Source: Bacillota bacterium (GTDB lineage Bacteria; Bacillota; Bacilli; Alicyclobacillales; Alicyclobacillaceae). Taken from it: a DNA stretch of 8,915 bases. The DNA lies in NCBI GenBank assembly GCA_021820805.1, contig JAKADF010000107.1, positions 1-8,915 of the forward strand, in the 5' to 3' direction. Shown in pieces: positions 1 through 6,819 of this stretch (position 1 is the first letter of the stretch; each line of letters opens with the position of its first letter). The notes under the pieces are model-generated. The model worked only from the letters and a program-made list of their open reading frames with translations, was not told the origin of the DNA and did no database searches. The position numbers and the translations under genes are program-made.

Positions 1-900
1 GGCAGTCAGATGCCTTCTCGGCGATTGTTGTGGTGTTTTGAAAAAGTCAAGAGCTTCTTTCTATTTTCGTAAAGTTTTTAATGCGGACGAATTCCAAATT
101 CATACAGCAACTGCATAACGCATGATGGTTTAAAAATTCTTTATCCTAATGTTTAGCATCTCAAGGTTTGTACCAGCGATGACCGTAGTCTTAGGAGAAA
201 ATTATGCGAAATAGTTGGGCTTGTATAGTAGGTGTAAACCCATATATTCTTCGGGGCACAAGATTATGATGAAAACGACATACTACATATTTTCCACATG
301 ACGTCTGTGATCAAAAATCGAATAAACAGTACGGGATGGTTGTGGAATGTGATCGTATCCTTGAGGTATTGGAAGGTCTAAATTGAGATCTCGACTTTTT
401 AGTGAATATGTGTAAGACAAGTCTGTGCATCCAATGTTAGTTGCCTTGGCTAACAGAGGAATGATTATACTAAACAAATTGCCGAACTAGCCAAAACTTA
501 GTTGCGAGCAAAAATCCCAGTATTTATTGAATAACTCAACGGCAGTGTTACTCTACGTTAGAACCAGAATACCTGCCATTCGCTACAACATCTTAAATTT
601 TATGAGGGAACTAACGTGAGTCTGAAAACCAATATAGGCAATATTTTTATTTCGTGTCTAAAGTATGAGGTATTGCTTCAAACTGTTTCTGGCTTAGTTC
701 CCGCGTTGCCAAAGCCGTGTTCTTTGAAATTCTCTTCGACGTCTCATCTTTCATCACAGGCCCGACTCAGTACTGGAAGTCACAACTTAACCAAATAGAA
801 AAGATATATATATTCTGATATAAAAAATCTATACTAAAGTTAATATATCTACTGAAATTATACATTTACGTTATCATTTGTGTGTTGTAGGGAAAAGGAG
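1..900. other. A+T-rich stretch with no recognisable gene
   Basis: No frame on either strand gives a protein I recognise. Short open frames exist: 204-269 (+, 21 aa, after a good AGGAGA site), 283-477 (-, 64 aa) and 616-798 (+, 60 aa from a GTG after GAGGG). They show no family motif, and lengths like these are expected by chance in A+T-rich DNA. The frame of the 204 ORF stays fairly open to about 470 if its TGA stops are ignored, so a heavily decayed gene is possible. The last 100 bases, from about 790, are very A+T-rich and lead into the recombinase remnant. Confidence 0.5.
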
Positions 901-908
901 GACGCCTC

Positions 909-1521
909 ATGAAATTACCTATTAGGATAATAATGGAAGAAATTGCTGTGACGATTGGTGCCCATCGTCGTTGAGGACGAGAAGAGAAAATCTCATCAGC
1001 ACGCACGCCGGGTAGTCACAAATGATATGATTTGGATCAAGTAAAAGTCTTTATATTGGAAAGAAAAACAAAACTATCGAAAAAGATTGCTGTCGATTAT
1101 ACATGCGTTTCAACTCCGAAAACAACAGACAATTTGGTACGTCAGAAACAACTACTAGAGTTATATTGCGCTACTCCAGAATAGACGTACAAACTTATCG
1201 AATATGTTGGTTCAAGGTTAAACGATCAAAAGAAAGGACTCAAAGAACTCATTTTCTTGATTGAAGCGAATCAAATTAATCATTTGATGTTGAACTACAA
1301 AGGCAGATTGCTGTGGTTTGGAAGCGACGTTATTTTTGAACTTTGCCGGATTCATGGAGTAGATATAGTGATTTTAAATGATAAATTAAAAATATACGAT
1401 GAAGAATTGGTAAAGGACGCACTTGCTGTTTGTTGTTACTGTATTTTCCGCAAAGCTATACGGCAGCCGTAGTCACATAAATAAGCGAATTGTAGAAGAG
1501 CCAAAAAACTCTTTGAAATAA
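909..1521 (+). pseudogene. IS607-family serine recombinase (TnpA), degraded
   Basis: In IS607 elements TnpA is a small serine recombinase that moves the element; it joins an N-terminal MerR-like helix-turn-helix to a resolvase-type catalytic domain. The start is ATG 909, seven bases after a strong AAGGAGG site. One frame from 909 reads through the HTH end (RTPGSHK-stop-YDLDQVK, normally RTPGGHRRYD), then KKIAVDYTCVSTPKTTDNL (normally YARVST, so the usual Arg is Thr), LMLNYKGRLLWFG and IFELCRIHGVDIVI. In-frame stops lie at 972-974 (TGA), 1023-1025 (TGA) and 1182-1184 (TAG), the first and last where the family has Trp. A one-base frameshift near 1431-1436 moves the C-terminal VTVFSAKLYGSRSH segment into another frame, which ends naturally at TAA 1519-1521. 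About 203 codons in all, a full family length. No tnpB partner follows. Certainly non-functional. Confidence 0.88.
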
Positions 1522-1798
1522 GTGATAGAGATAACTACCAAATTGAACTAGTAAGTACAATCCTTGGTCTAAACTTTCGGGAAATAGTAAAATGCAAAGA
1601 AATAAACGTGCGACCGCGAGTTTGCCATCGGATAGGTAAAATAAGGTGATAGTTGTATCATTTGCGTCTGCTCTAGTCTGGTGATGAACGAAAACTCAAG
1701 TTTAGTAGTTAACCACATACATACGCAGCTCCCATATTAGTATGGGCTGGCATTTTTGCCGTGCCCGCATACGGGAGGTTAGTAATTACCAGCGTCTC
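1522..1798. other. Gene-free interval with three small hairpins
   Basis: I see no coding signal between the recombinase remnant and the thioredoxin gene. No TnpB start is found where an IS607 element would carry one. The right part, 1731-1775, holds three adjacent hairpins described separately. Confidence 0.5.
1731..1775. terminator. Hairpin cluster, possible terminator between convergent genes
   Basis: CCCATA (1731-1736), loop TTAG and TATGGG (1741-1746) form a perfect hairpin, followed by GGCA-TTTT-TGCC (1749-1760), whose T run would serve plus-strand transcripts. A third stem, CCCG-CATA-CGGG, lies at 1764-1775. The cluster sits just past the end of the minus-strand thioredoxin gene and after the plus-strand recombinase, so a two-way terminator is plausible. 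The minus-strand side lacks a clear U tract. Confidence 0.4.
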
Positions 1799-2107
1799 TC
1801 ATGAATGCGCAAATTGTTTAACCTTGTCTTCGGGGATATATCCTACAGAGCGGTTGGTCTCAGCGCCATTCTTGAGTAGAACCATCGTAGGAATACTGAA
1901 CACGTTAAATTTCTCTGCTAAATCACCAGATTTGTCGACATTAACATAATAGTAATCCACATTAGAATCGTCTTCTGCTACCTTAGAGACCACCGGCCTC
2001 AACATTTTACAACCTGGTCACCAATTTGCACTGAATTCTAAAACAATTGGTTTCGTTGAATTTTTTATGATACTGTCATACTCAGCGGAAGTAATTAACT
2101 TCTCCAA
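1799..2107 (-). pseudogene. Thioredoxin with TGA in place of the first active-site Cys (nonsense pseudogene or selenocysteine codon)
   Basis: Thioredoxins reduce protein disulfides in the cytoplasm through a CxxC motif. Read from TTG at 2107, a single frame of 102 codons plus stop covers the whole fold: MEKLITSAEYDSIIKNSTKP, then IVLEFSANW-stop-PGCKMLRP, YYYVNVDKSGDLAEKFNV, the cis-Pro motif SIPTMVLLKNG, and a C-terminal helix ending AHS. The TGA (2018-2020, codon 30) sits exactly where the first Cys of W-C-P-G-C-K belongs; Cys33 is present. I chose TTG because AGGAGAG lies seven bases before it. The ATG at 2117 is too close to that site and is one frame off. A sigma-A-like promoter precedes it (2158-2186). 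Either a Cys codon mutated to a stop, as in other decayed genes here, or this is a UxxC selenoprotein. Without Sec insertion the product stops at 29 residues. Family assignment is sure; functional state is not. Confidence 0.85.
1986..2000 (-). promoter_or_regulatory. Hairpin downstream of the thioredoxin TGA, bacterial-SECIS-like
   Basis: On the minus strand GAGGCC, loop GGT and GGTCTC form a six-pair stem (one G-U pair) with a three-base loop that begins with GG. The loop starts 23 bases after the TGA. As I recall the general bacterial SECIS pattern, it is a short stem with a small apical loop having a G in its first two positions, roughly 16-37 bases from the UGA, and this fits. Such short stems are common by chance, so the structure only has weight together with the TGA position. 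Confidence 0.25.
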
Positions 2108-2459
2108 GGTTCATCTCTCCTATATTTTGTCCTCTAATCAGAATGATACTTAGTTTAATAATAAACACTACCACTTACTTTATCAAAGTTATTCTATAAA
2201 ATATAGTTCTAAATGTTAGGGTTACTCTTTAAGGGTTTTGTTGTTGACGGAATCCATGTTTGCTACCATGCTCCTTTACACTTGACAAATCACAATGGGA
2301 ATTCCACGCAGAGATGAGAAGAAAATATGTGGTTTAGCAAAATAATACTCGACTTTTGAGAAACAGCCAATGAATCGCCGAAAGGGCTTTGCTGCTCTTT
2401 CTTAAGGTAACTGGGGTTGCATTATGCTACCTAAAGTCAGAACCTATGCGCAATACGAA
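2108..2459. other. Intergenic stretch upstream of the thioredoxin gene
   Basis: The only clear content is the minus-strand promoter at 2158-2186. A 15-codon minus-strand frame (2222-2269) starts right after AAAGGAGC but with one-base spacing and no recognisable product. Around 2390-2459 lie the degraded 3' remains of the ABATE/CGNR gene, where I cannot recover a zinc-finger sequence with confidence. Confidence 0.45.
2158..2186 (-). promoter_or_regulatory. Sigma-A-like promoter for the thioredoxin gene
   Basis: On the minus strand the -35 TTGATA (2181-2186) and -10 TATTAT (2158-2163) are separated by exactly 17 bases. This is close to consensus, with about 50 bases to the TTG start at 2107, so the thioredoxin gene has its own transcription signal. 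Confidence 0.65.
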
Positions 2460-2989
2460 TCATTCACTGAGCAACAATTGCGTTTGCATTACTCGAATGA
2501 CTCTCTTTTGTTTATCGCCCAGGACTGATGAAATGTTAGCCCTACCCTTTACAGATTCAGTAATTGGCAACAGCAGGTGAAAAGGATTGACAGAATCACA
2601 TGCAAAGACTTCACGAAACTCACCACTTACGATTTCAACTTGTTTGAACTCGCGACACAGGTTGAAAATTGAATTTACCTTTTCTACAAGTACCGCTCCA
2701 GGTATTAGCAATTGGTTATTTTCGGTAACTTTATCTACAAGTAAGGAATGGACTTCCGAAGATCGAAAACTTCCCCCATCAATTTCTTGGACAGTAGTGT
2801 TCCTTTCCAGATTTCAAAACACTGATTTCCTTCACTTTCTTCTAAAACATCAGCAGTTACCAGCCAACGAATGAATTCTCAGAAAGTAGGTACCAAATCC
2901 AGCAATCTGCTATTTTGAATTACTTCAGTATTCGCAAAATCTAAACACAAATAATTTGCAATAAAAATAAAATCCTGTTTTTTAGCCAT
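2460..2989 (-). pseudogene. ABATE-domain / CGNR-type putative transcription regulator, broken
   Basis: ABATE (CGNR-type) proteins are putative stress-linked regulators with a C-terminal zinc finger. From ATG 2989 the frame reads FIFIANYLCLDFANTE, the conserved ABATE opening, then DLVPTF-stop-EFIRWLVTADVLEE (TGA at 2879-2881, codon 37) and GEVFDLRKS. Near 2745-2755 a one-base frameshift moves the reading into the frame VDKVTENNQLLIPGAVLVEKV, EFKQVEIVSGEFREVF and FHLLLPITESV. After about 2545 the sequence stops resembling the family, and the expected CENP/RxWCSM/CGNR zinc finger is missing or scrambled; the open frame ends at 2460. The gene is divergent from the VOC operon, the usual place for a dedicated regulator. 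The AGGAGA site is 12-14 bases from the ATG, rather far. Dead as a regulator. Confidence 0.72.
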
Positions 2990-3042
2990 TGACGAATTAG
3001 TCTCTCCTTTTGCAATGGTTTTTATAACCTCCGTTTTGTGTG

Positions 3043-3071
3043 TTGAACGGTTAGTGTCAAAGGCATATAAT
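3043..3071 (+). promoter_or_regulatory. Sigma-A-like promoter of the VOC-PNPOx-DJ-1 cluster
   Basis: TTGAAC (3043-3048) and a perfect TATAAT (3066-3071) are spaced by 17 bases, about 55 bases before the ATG at 3128. Inside the spacer lies TGTCAA (3055-3060), which with TTGAAC forms a weak imperfect inverted repeat that could be an operator. The divergent regulator remnant starts on the other side of this interval. Confidence 0.75.
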
Positions 3072-3127
3072 AGTCTACGGTAAGTTTTAGTAGTTAGTCA
3101 AATCATAAAAATTGGAGGAAAACGGGC

Positions 3128-3595
3128 ATGAGTACTGATGTCGCGAGGAAAGTGAAATTCCAAACTGGGCACGTTGGATTAAACGTCACAAACCTGGAGC
3201 GTTCGAAGAAATTCTATCAGGACGTTTTTGGATTTTCGGTTATGACAGAATCGAGTACTGAAAACAGGAAGTTTGTTTTCCTCGGTGACGATGGAAACCT
3301 TATATTGACGCTTTGGGAACAAAGTACTGGTGAATTCCAAAAGGATCGTCCTGGACTACATCACTTGTCATTCCAGGTTAATTCTATCGAAGATGTTAAA
3401 AGAATCGAGGACAAGTTAAAATCACTCGGTGCAACATTCAAGTACGAAGGTATTGTTCCACATAAAGAAGGGAGTCAATCTGGTGGTGTTTTCTCCTTTG
3501 ACCCCGATGGTACAAGATTAGAAGTTTATGCACCAATAGGCGCAAAGCAGAACAAAGCACCAGTGGAAGACGCTCCAACTTGTGGTTTCTTCTAA
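3128..3595 (+). CDS. VOC (glyoxalase/dioxygenase-fold) family protein
   Basis: An intact 155-residue protein of the vicinal-oxygen-chelate superfamily, which includes glyoxalase I, fosfomycin-resistance enzymes and extradiol dioxygenases. Two beta-alpha-beta-beta-beta modules are visible: residues about 11-65 (GHVGLNV, SKKFYQDVFGF, LILTLWE) and about 75-136 (GLHHLSFQV, FSFDPDGTRLEVYAP). Candidate metal ligands are His15, Glu64, His78 or His79 and Glu132, the usual H/E/H/E pattern, so a divalent-metal enzyme is likely; the substrate cannot be told. ATG 3128 follows GGAGG by nine bases. An odd tail of about 18 residues after the second module ends in Thr-Cys-Gly-Phe-Phe. It is the first gene after a strong promoter, 43 bases ahead of the PNPOx-like gene, so probably co-transcribed. 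Its intactness beside a broken second gene may mean continued selection. Confidence 0.85.
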   Translation: MSTDVARKVKFQTGHVGLNVTNLERSKKFYQDVFGFSVMTESSTENRKFVFLGDDGNLILTLWEQSTGEFQKDRPGLHHLSFQVNSIEDVKRIEDKLKSLGATFKYEGIVPHKEGSQSGGVFSFDPDGTRLEVYAPIGAKQNKAPVEDAPTCGFF

Positions 3596-3638
3596 AGACA
3601 AGTCTGCCCCGTGATCTACAGAAATCAGGTGAGAGCTT

Positions 3639-4544
3639 ATGTATCACGCTGGAGAAATTAAAGCACAGACTCTTGCTGGAGTACAGGAAACGGCAAATAA
3701 AATAAGGCGCATTGTTCGTCCTGAGATACCTCCTATTGCAAAGGATTTTTTGTTCGTACAAAACATGATTATTGTTGGTACGAAAGATGCTAATGAACAT
3801 ATGTGGGTAACTGCCTTAGGTGGAAAAGCAGGTTTTTGCGCACGCGACAGATCCACAAACCATTTTGGTAAACACGTTGCCTGCTGTTACGGTTCCTATT
3901 TATGAGAATCTCGATAATGATGAACCGGTTGGATTCATTGCAATAGACTTCCTTACCCATAGAAGAATGAGGGTAAACGGAACGGGTCATCTAACACCAG
4001 AGGGGCTTGTGATTTACTATAAGGAAGTTTACTCCAATTGCGGAAAATATATGCAGACCAGAAAGCCAACATTTCTGGAGGGCAGAGTTGCTAGTTCCCC
4101 CACTGAGCAGCTGATGAGCAGCTGAAAAATCGTATTGTTGGCAATACGCTCACGAAAGAAGAGCAAAACTGGATTCGTACTGCTGACACGTTTTTTATAT
4201 CTTCATCCGATCCCAAAGTGGGGGCAGATGTGTCCCATAAAGGTGGAAATCCAGGCTTTATACAGGTCGTGAGTGACACTGAACTTAACTTTCCGGATTA
4301 TGTAGGGAACTCCATGTTTAATACGATTGGTGACATTATGGTCAATCCGCATGTTGGTCTTCTATTTCTGGATTTCATGCATGGTCATACACTTCAGTTA
4401 ACTGGAAAAGCAGAAGCCGTATTTGAGACGGAGAAAAAGCGGAAGGTTCGAGTGACGATAGAAAAGATTATTGAAGTGTCTTGTGCTCTACCTCTATCTT
4501 TTGGGTTTATTGAATATGCAAAAACAAATCTAACGCTGCAATAA
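3639..4544 (+). pseudogene. Pyridoxamine 5'-phosphate oxidase-like (FMN split-barrel) protein, two frameshifts
   Basis: The restored product of about 300 residues resembles the PNPOx-like flavin family, with two related halves: IPPIAKDFLFVQNMIIVGTKD...WVTALGGKAGF near the start and WIRTADTFFISSSDPKVGADVSHKGGNPGFI later, ending YVGNSMFNTIGDIMVNPHVGLLFLDF and a LQLTGKAEAVF strand. The specific substrate is unknown. Start ATG 3639 follows AGGTGAGAG. The first frame is lost at the five-T run 3833-3837, where one extra base separates GGKAGF from AHATDPQTILVNTLP. The second break, a missing base near 4108-4113, separates SSPTEQ from DEQLKNRIVGNTLTKEEQNW. Both are single-base events in a run or a short repeat (GAGCAGCTGATGAGCAGCTG), so recent decay or sequencing error are both possible; nothing else is missing. 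It lies between VOC and DJ-1 genes in an apparent operon. Confidence 0.8.
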
Positions 4545-4602
4545 AAGGCTTGTGCAAATACATGTCATACAGAAAAAAATTATGATTAATGAGGTGAACG
4601 TT

Positions 4603-5268
4603 TTGACAGAGTTCAAGAAGATTCCTGGTTTTCGCCTTGGAATATATGTATTTAAAGATGCCGAAGTTGTTGATTTCGCAGCTCCATATGGAGTTTTCTC
4701 CGTTGCTAGAAGGTATGATCCGGAACTCGACGTGTTTTTGGTTGCAGACTCCATGCATCCGGTTCAATTACAGGCAGGGCTGACGGTCGTTCCTAATTAC
4801 TCATTTAGCGACAGGCCTGCGATGAATGCATTCCTGATTCCAGGTGGAGCTGGAACCAGGCAGGAGATGCACAGCGGAAGACTTCATGAATTCATCCATT
4901 CCATCGAAAAGGGCACTTTACTGACAAGTGTTTGCACAGGTAGCTGGATCTATGGGAACATGGGCCTTCTCGACGACATACCAGCAACGAGCCGAAAAGA
5001 AGGAGACAAGGCGGAAATGTCGCCAAATGGAAAGGTCCCGATTGACAGACTTGCCGCTATTGCTCCAGCCTGCAAAATTAGCCGTGCGCGTGTGGTAGAC
5101 TCAGGTAATATCATCACGGCTGGCGGAATTGCATCCGGTATGGAAATGGGATTTCATTTGCTCCGTCGTGCCGGCTACGACGAAACATTTATGTCAGAGG
5201 TAGCACGCGTCATGGAATATTCCGTGGCTTATGATGCCTATCGCAATGACGTCGAGTACAAAGCCTAA
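4603..5268 (+). CDS. DJ-1/PfpI family protein
   Basis: An intact 221-residue protein of the DJ-1/PfpI class-I glutamine-amidotransferase-like superfamily, whose members act as cysteine-based glyoxalases/deglycases, chaperones, proteases or isonitrile hydratase-like enzymes. Seen: LGIYVFKDAEVVDFAAP with the conserved acidic Glu21, FLIPGGAGTR, and the nucleophile elbow TSVCTGSW with Cys111. The region KISRARVVDSGNIITAGGIASGMEMGFHLL is typical of the PfpI-like subgroup also found at the N-terminus of AraC-type regulators, but no HTH follows. I prefer TTG 4603, six bases after GAGGTG, over the upstream in-frame start at 4552, which has no ribosome site. It is 58 bases behind the PNPOx-like gene and is followed by a terminator, so it is likely last in the operon. 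The exact reaction cannot be read from sequence. Confidence 0.85.
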   Translation: MTEFKKIPGFRLGIYVFKDAEVVDFAAPYGVFSVARRYDPELDVFLVADSMHPVQLQAGLTVVPNYSFSDRPAMNAFLIPGGAGTRQEMHSGRLHEFIHSIEKGTLLTSVCTGSWIYGNMGLLDDIPATSRKEGDKAEMSPNGKVPIDRLAAIAPACKISRARVVDSGNIITAGGIASGMEMGFHLLRRAGYDETFMSEVARVMEYSVAYDAYRNDVEYKA

Positions 5269-5306
5269 TCGCTCATTCGCTGTTCGGACATAGCATTATG
5301 TAAAAG

Positions 5307-5323
5307 ATAGCAGAGCTATTTTT
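5307..5323 (+). terminator. Rho-independent terminator after the DJ-1 gene
   Basis: ATAGC (5307-5311), loop AGA and GCTAT (5315-5319) form a five-pair stem followed by a run of T (5319-5323). It lies about 40 bases past the DJ-1 stop codon and would close the VOC-PNPOx-DJ-1 transcript. The stem is short and A-T containing, so it may be weak. Confidence 0.55.
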
Positions 5324-5361
5324 ATTCGCTGATTCGTCTGAGTGCTTATCGATTAAACTTT

Positions 5362-5417
5362 AGGTTGACTGAGGTGCAGGTTGTTTCTCGGAACAAACCT
5401 GCTCTTGCAACCTTTTT
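5362..5417 (+). terminator. Long hairpin with T tract just before the DUF gene
   Basis: GCAGGTT (5376-5382) pairs with AACCTGC (5396-5402), and an outer AGGTTG (5362-5367) pairs with CAACCT (5408-5413), immediately followed by five T (5413-5417). AGGTTG occurs a second time at 5378-5383, so the distal CAACCT has two possible partners and the two folds compete. It ends only 18 bases before the GTG at 5435. Either it is a second terminator of the upstream operon or an attenuator-like leader of the next gene. Confidence 0.6.
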
Positions 5418-5434
5418 CTTATTGAGGCAGAAGT

Positions 5435-6118
5435 GTGAGTATGGACATAATTGAAACGATGACAAAGACGGGCAAACGGAAGTCACTCTACCATTTTATG
5501 AGGTGGGAAAACCTGGATTCAATTGCATATTTCGATTCCCTGTATTCTAGTAATGCAATGTATCCAAATGCGGATGGCCGTAAACGAGACCGGAAAGTAG
5601 AGGGAACCTATAAAAACCATCCTTTCATTCTTAATGCTCACCTGCTCATCGCAAAGAGCATGATGGATCCCGATACAGACATCCGTTCTTTCAGAGCATT
5701 TCTTGATAAGCACGTATTTCTCTGGCCGACTCTTCGCATGTGTCAAAAAATGTTGCGAACTTATTCCAGAAGGGAACCGCACAACCAGTTTGTCGTGCTC
5801 CAATTTGATGCATTTTCATTATTGTTCGATCACGTTTCTAAAGTCAGACTGTCCAAGTATGATTCAGGGAGTATGCCTCGTTATCCAACACACTGCTCGT
5901 ACCGAAAAACACTTCGGATGTTTCTCCCGCTCGATAAGTTGGGAAAGTCACGAGACAGCCTCGTTCCTCGTGTCCCATCAGAAATCCATGAAATTTTGGT
6001 TGAACAAAAAGTGAATCACCTGAAACGGTATTTAGAATGTGTATACGCTGAGCGTGCCCTCGATTTTTCGGAACAATGGAGAGACTTCCATCGGCCTTTT
6101 CATTTGCTTTATGACTGA
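5435..6118 (+). CDS. DUF7002/DarT-like (possible ADP-ribosyltransferase-fold) protein
   Basis: An intact 227-residue protein. I do not recognise a named gene. The layout recalls DUF7002 and DarT-type (DUF4433) proteins, which share an ADP-ribosyltransferase-like fold: an early LYHFMRWENLDSI (residues 18-30, His20), HVFLWPT (93-99), a central FVVLQFDAFSLL, RLSKYDSGSMPRY (138-150), MFLPLDKLG, and a late SEIHEILVEQKVNHL (182-196) with Glu190, where DarT-like enzymes carry the catalytic Glu in a similar ExLVE strand. No signal peptide or membrane segment, so cytoplasmic. GTG 5435 is chosen because GAGG lies at a better distance from it than from ATG 5441. The gene stands alone behind a hairpin leader, and no macrodomain antitoxin-like partner is present. 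The function assignment is tentative and the target unknown. Confidence 0.6.
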   Translation: MSMDIIETMTKTGKRKSLYHFMRWENLDSIAYFDSLYSSNAMYPNADGRKRDRKVEGTYKNHPFILNAHLLIAKSMMDPDTDIRSFRAFLDKHVFLWPTLRMCQKMLRTYSRREPHNQFVVLQFDAFSLLFDHVSKVRLSKYDSGSMPRYPTHCSYRKTLRMFLPLDKLGKSRDSLVPRVPSEIHEILVEQKVNHLKRYLECVYAERALDFSEQWRDFHRPFHLLYD

Positions 6119-6252
6119 TGACGGGTCTCTGTCGGCAGAGTTTATAGACTGAACCGTTAATGCTCCAGTTTATCAAGAGACCGGACAGCTCGTTCTCGGT
6201 TAAGACACTCCTTCGAATATTGCACGGCCATTTTAAGGTTTTGTATGACTCC
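6119..6252. other. Short gap between convergent genes
   Basis: This interval separates the DUF gene (+) from the rhodanese pseudogene (-). A small hairpin CTCTG-TCGG-CAGAG at about 6125-6138, followed by TTTAT, could act as a weak terminator for the DUF gene. No coding signal is seen. Confidence 0.35.
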
Positions 6253-6813
6253 CTACCTCGGGTTTACCCCAGTGACAATTGGACTGTCATGATACGAGAT
6301 CCAATCACTTCAGCTCCCATGATACAGCTTTGCTCCGGAGAACCCCGCGAGCTCCATTGCAAGTAAGTTTCCGCACGCATTAATACCGGATCCACAATAT
6401 ACGATTACATTTCTTCTCGTTTTATCTTCAGATCCTAATAATGCCTGAAAGTATTTGCGTAATTCAGCCTCATCCTTGAAACTTCCGGATTCGAAAATGG
6501 CGTTTATCCACAGTACATTGATGGCTTCCGGAATGTGACTGGCCTTTTTGTCAATGGATTCATACTCTCCGGTATATCGCTTTGGCATTCTGGAATCGAG
6601 CAAAATTGCACTTTCCGATTGGTTTACAGCCTGCAGTACTGTATCGTAATTGGCCACCCAATTTGCCTAAAGCAAAATAGGAAAAGTAGCCTTTTTAAGC
6701 TGTGGGATATCGGTAGCAATTTCCTTGCCCGCATCTATCCATGCTTTAAAGCCACCATTTAAAACGAATACTTGTGAATGCCCTAAATAGCGAAGTAACC
6801 ACCAGGTCGAGCG
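6253..6813 (-). pseudogene. Thiosulfate/3-mercaptopyruvate sulfurtransferase (tandem rhodanese), truncated and interrupted
   Basis: Two-domain sulfurtransferases move sulfane sulfur onto acceptors through a catalytic Cys in the second rhodanese domain. On the minus strand, one frame runs from about 6813: RSTWWLLRYLGHSQVFVLNGGFKAWIDAG (end of domain 1), then TAG at 6667-6669, ANWVANYDTVLQAV, AILLDSRMPKRYTGEYESIDKKASHIPEAINV, the active loop VIVYCGSGINAC with the catalytic Cys, LAMELAGFSGAKLYHGS, then TGA at 6310-6312 where WSDW is expected, SDWISYHDSPIVTG and the natural TAG at 6253-6255. Roughly 80-90 N-terminal residues are missing, replaced by the IS3-type remnant whose edge lies between 6814 and 6835. 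Without the two stops and truncation the domain-2 chemistry would be complete, so the gene was probably functional before the insertion. Confidence 0.85.
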
Positions 6814-6819
6814 GTGGCC

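Noticed and set aside
204..269. 21-codon plus-strand ORF after a good AGGAGA site
   Set aside because: Unrecognised, followed by two stops, and chance ORFs of this size are common in A+T-rich DNA. The ribosome-site spacing is good, so it may be a decayed gene start, but that is not supportable.
283..477. 64-codon minus-strand ORF, which loosely recalls a Tn3 transposase (LLAKATNIG)
   Set aside because: The match is a handful of residues and the following sequence does not continue the family in any frame.
2222..2269. 15-codon minus-strand ORF behind AAAGGAGC
   Set aside because: Start spacing is only one base and the product is unrecognised; more likely a leftover or chance.
2387..2460. Possible trace of the CGNR zinc finger (SFE-stop-CKRNCC) in another frame of the regulator gene
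   Set aside because: Spacing between the cysteines only loosely fits and several changes would be needed, so I did not extend the pseudogene there.
6273..6289. TGACA-N7-TGTCA palindrome
   Set aside because: It lies inside the rhodanese coding remnant (HDSPIVTG) and is better explained by coding sequence.
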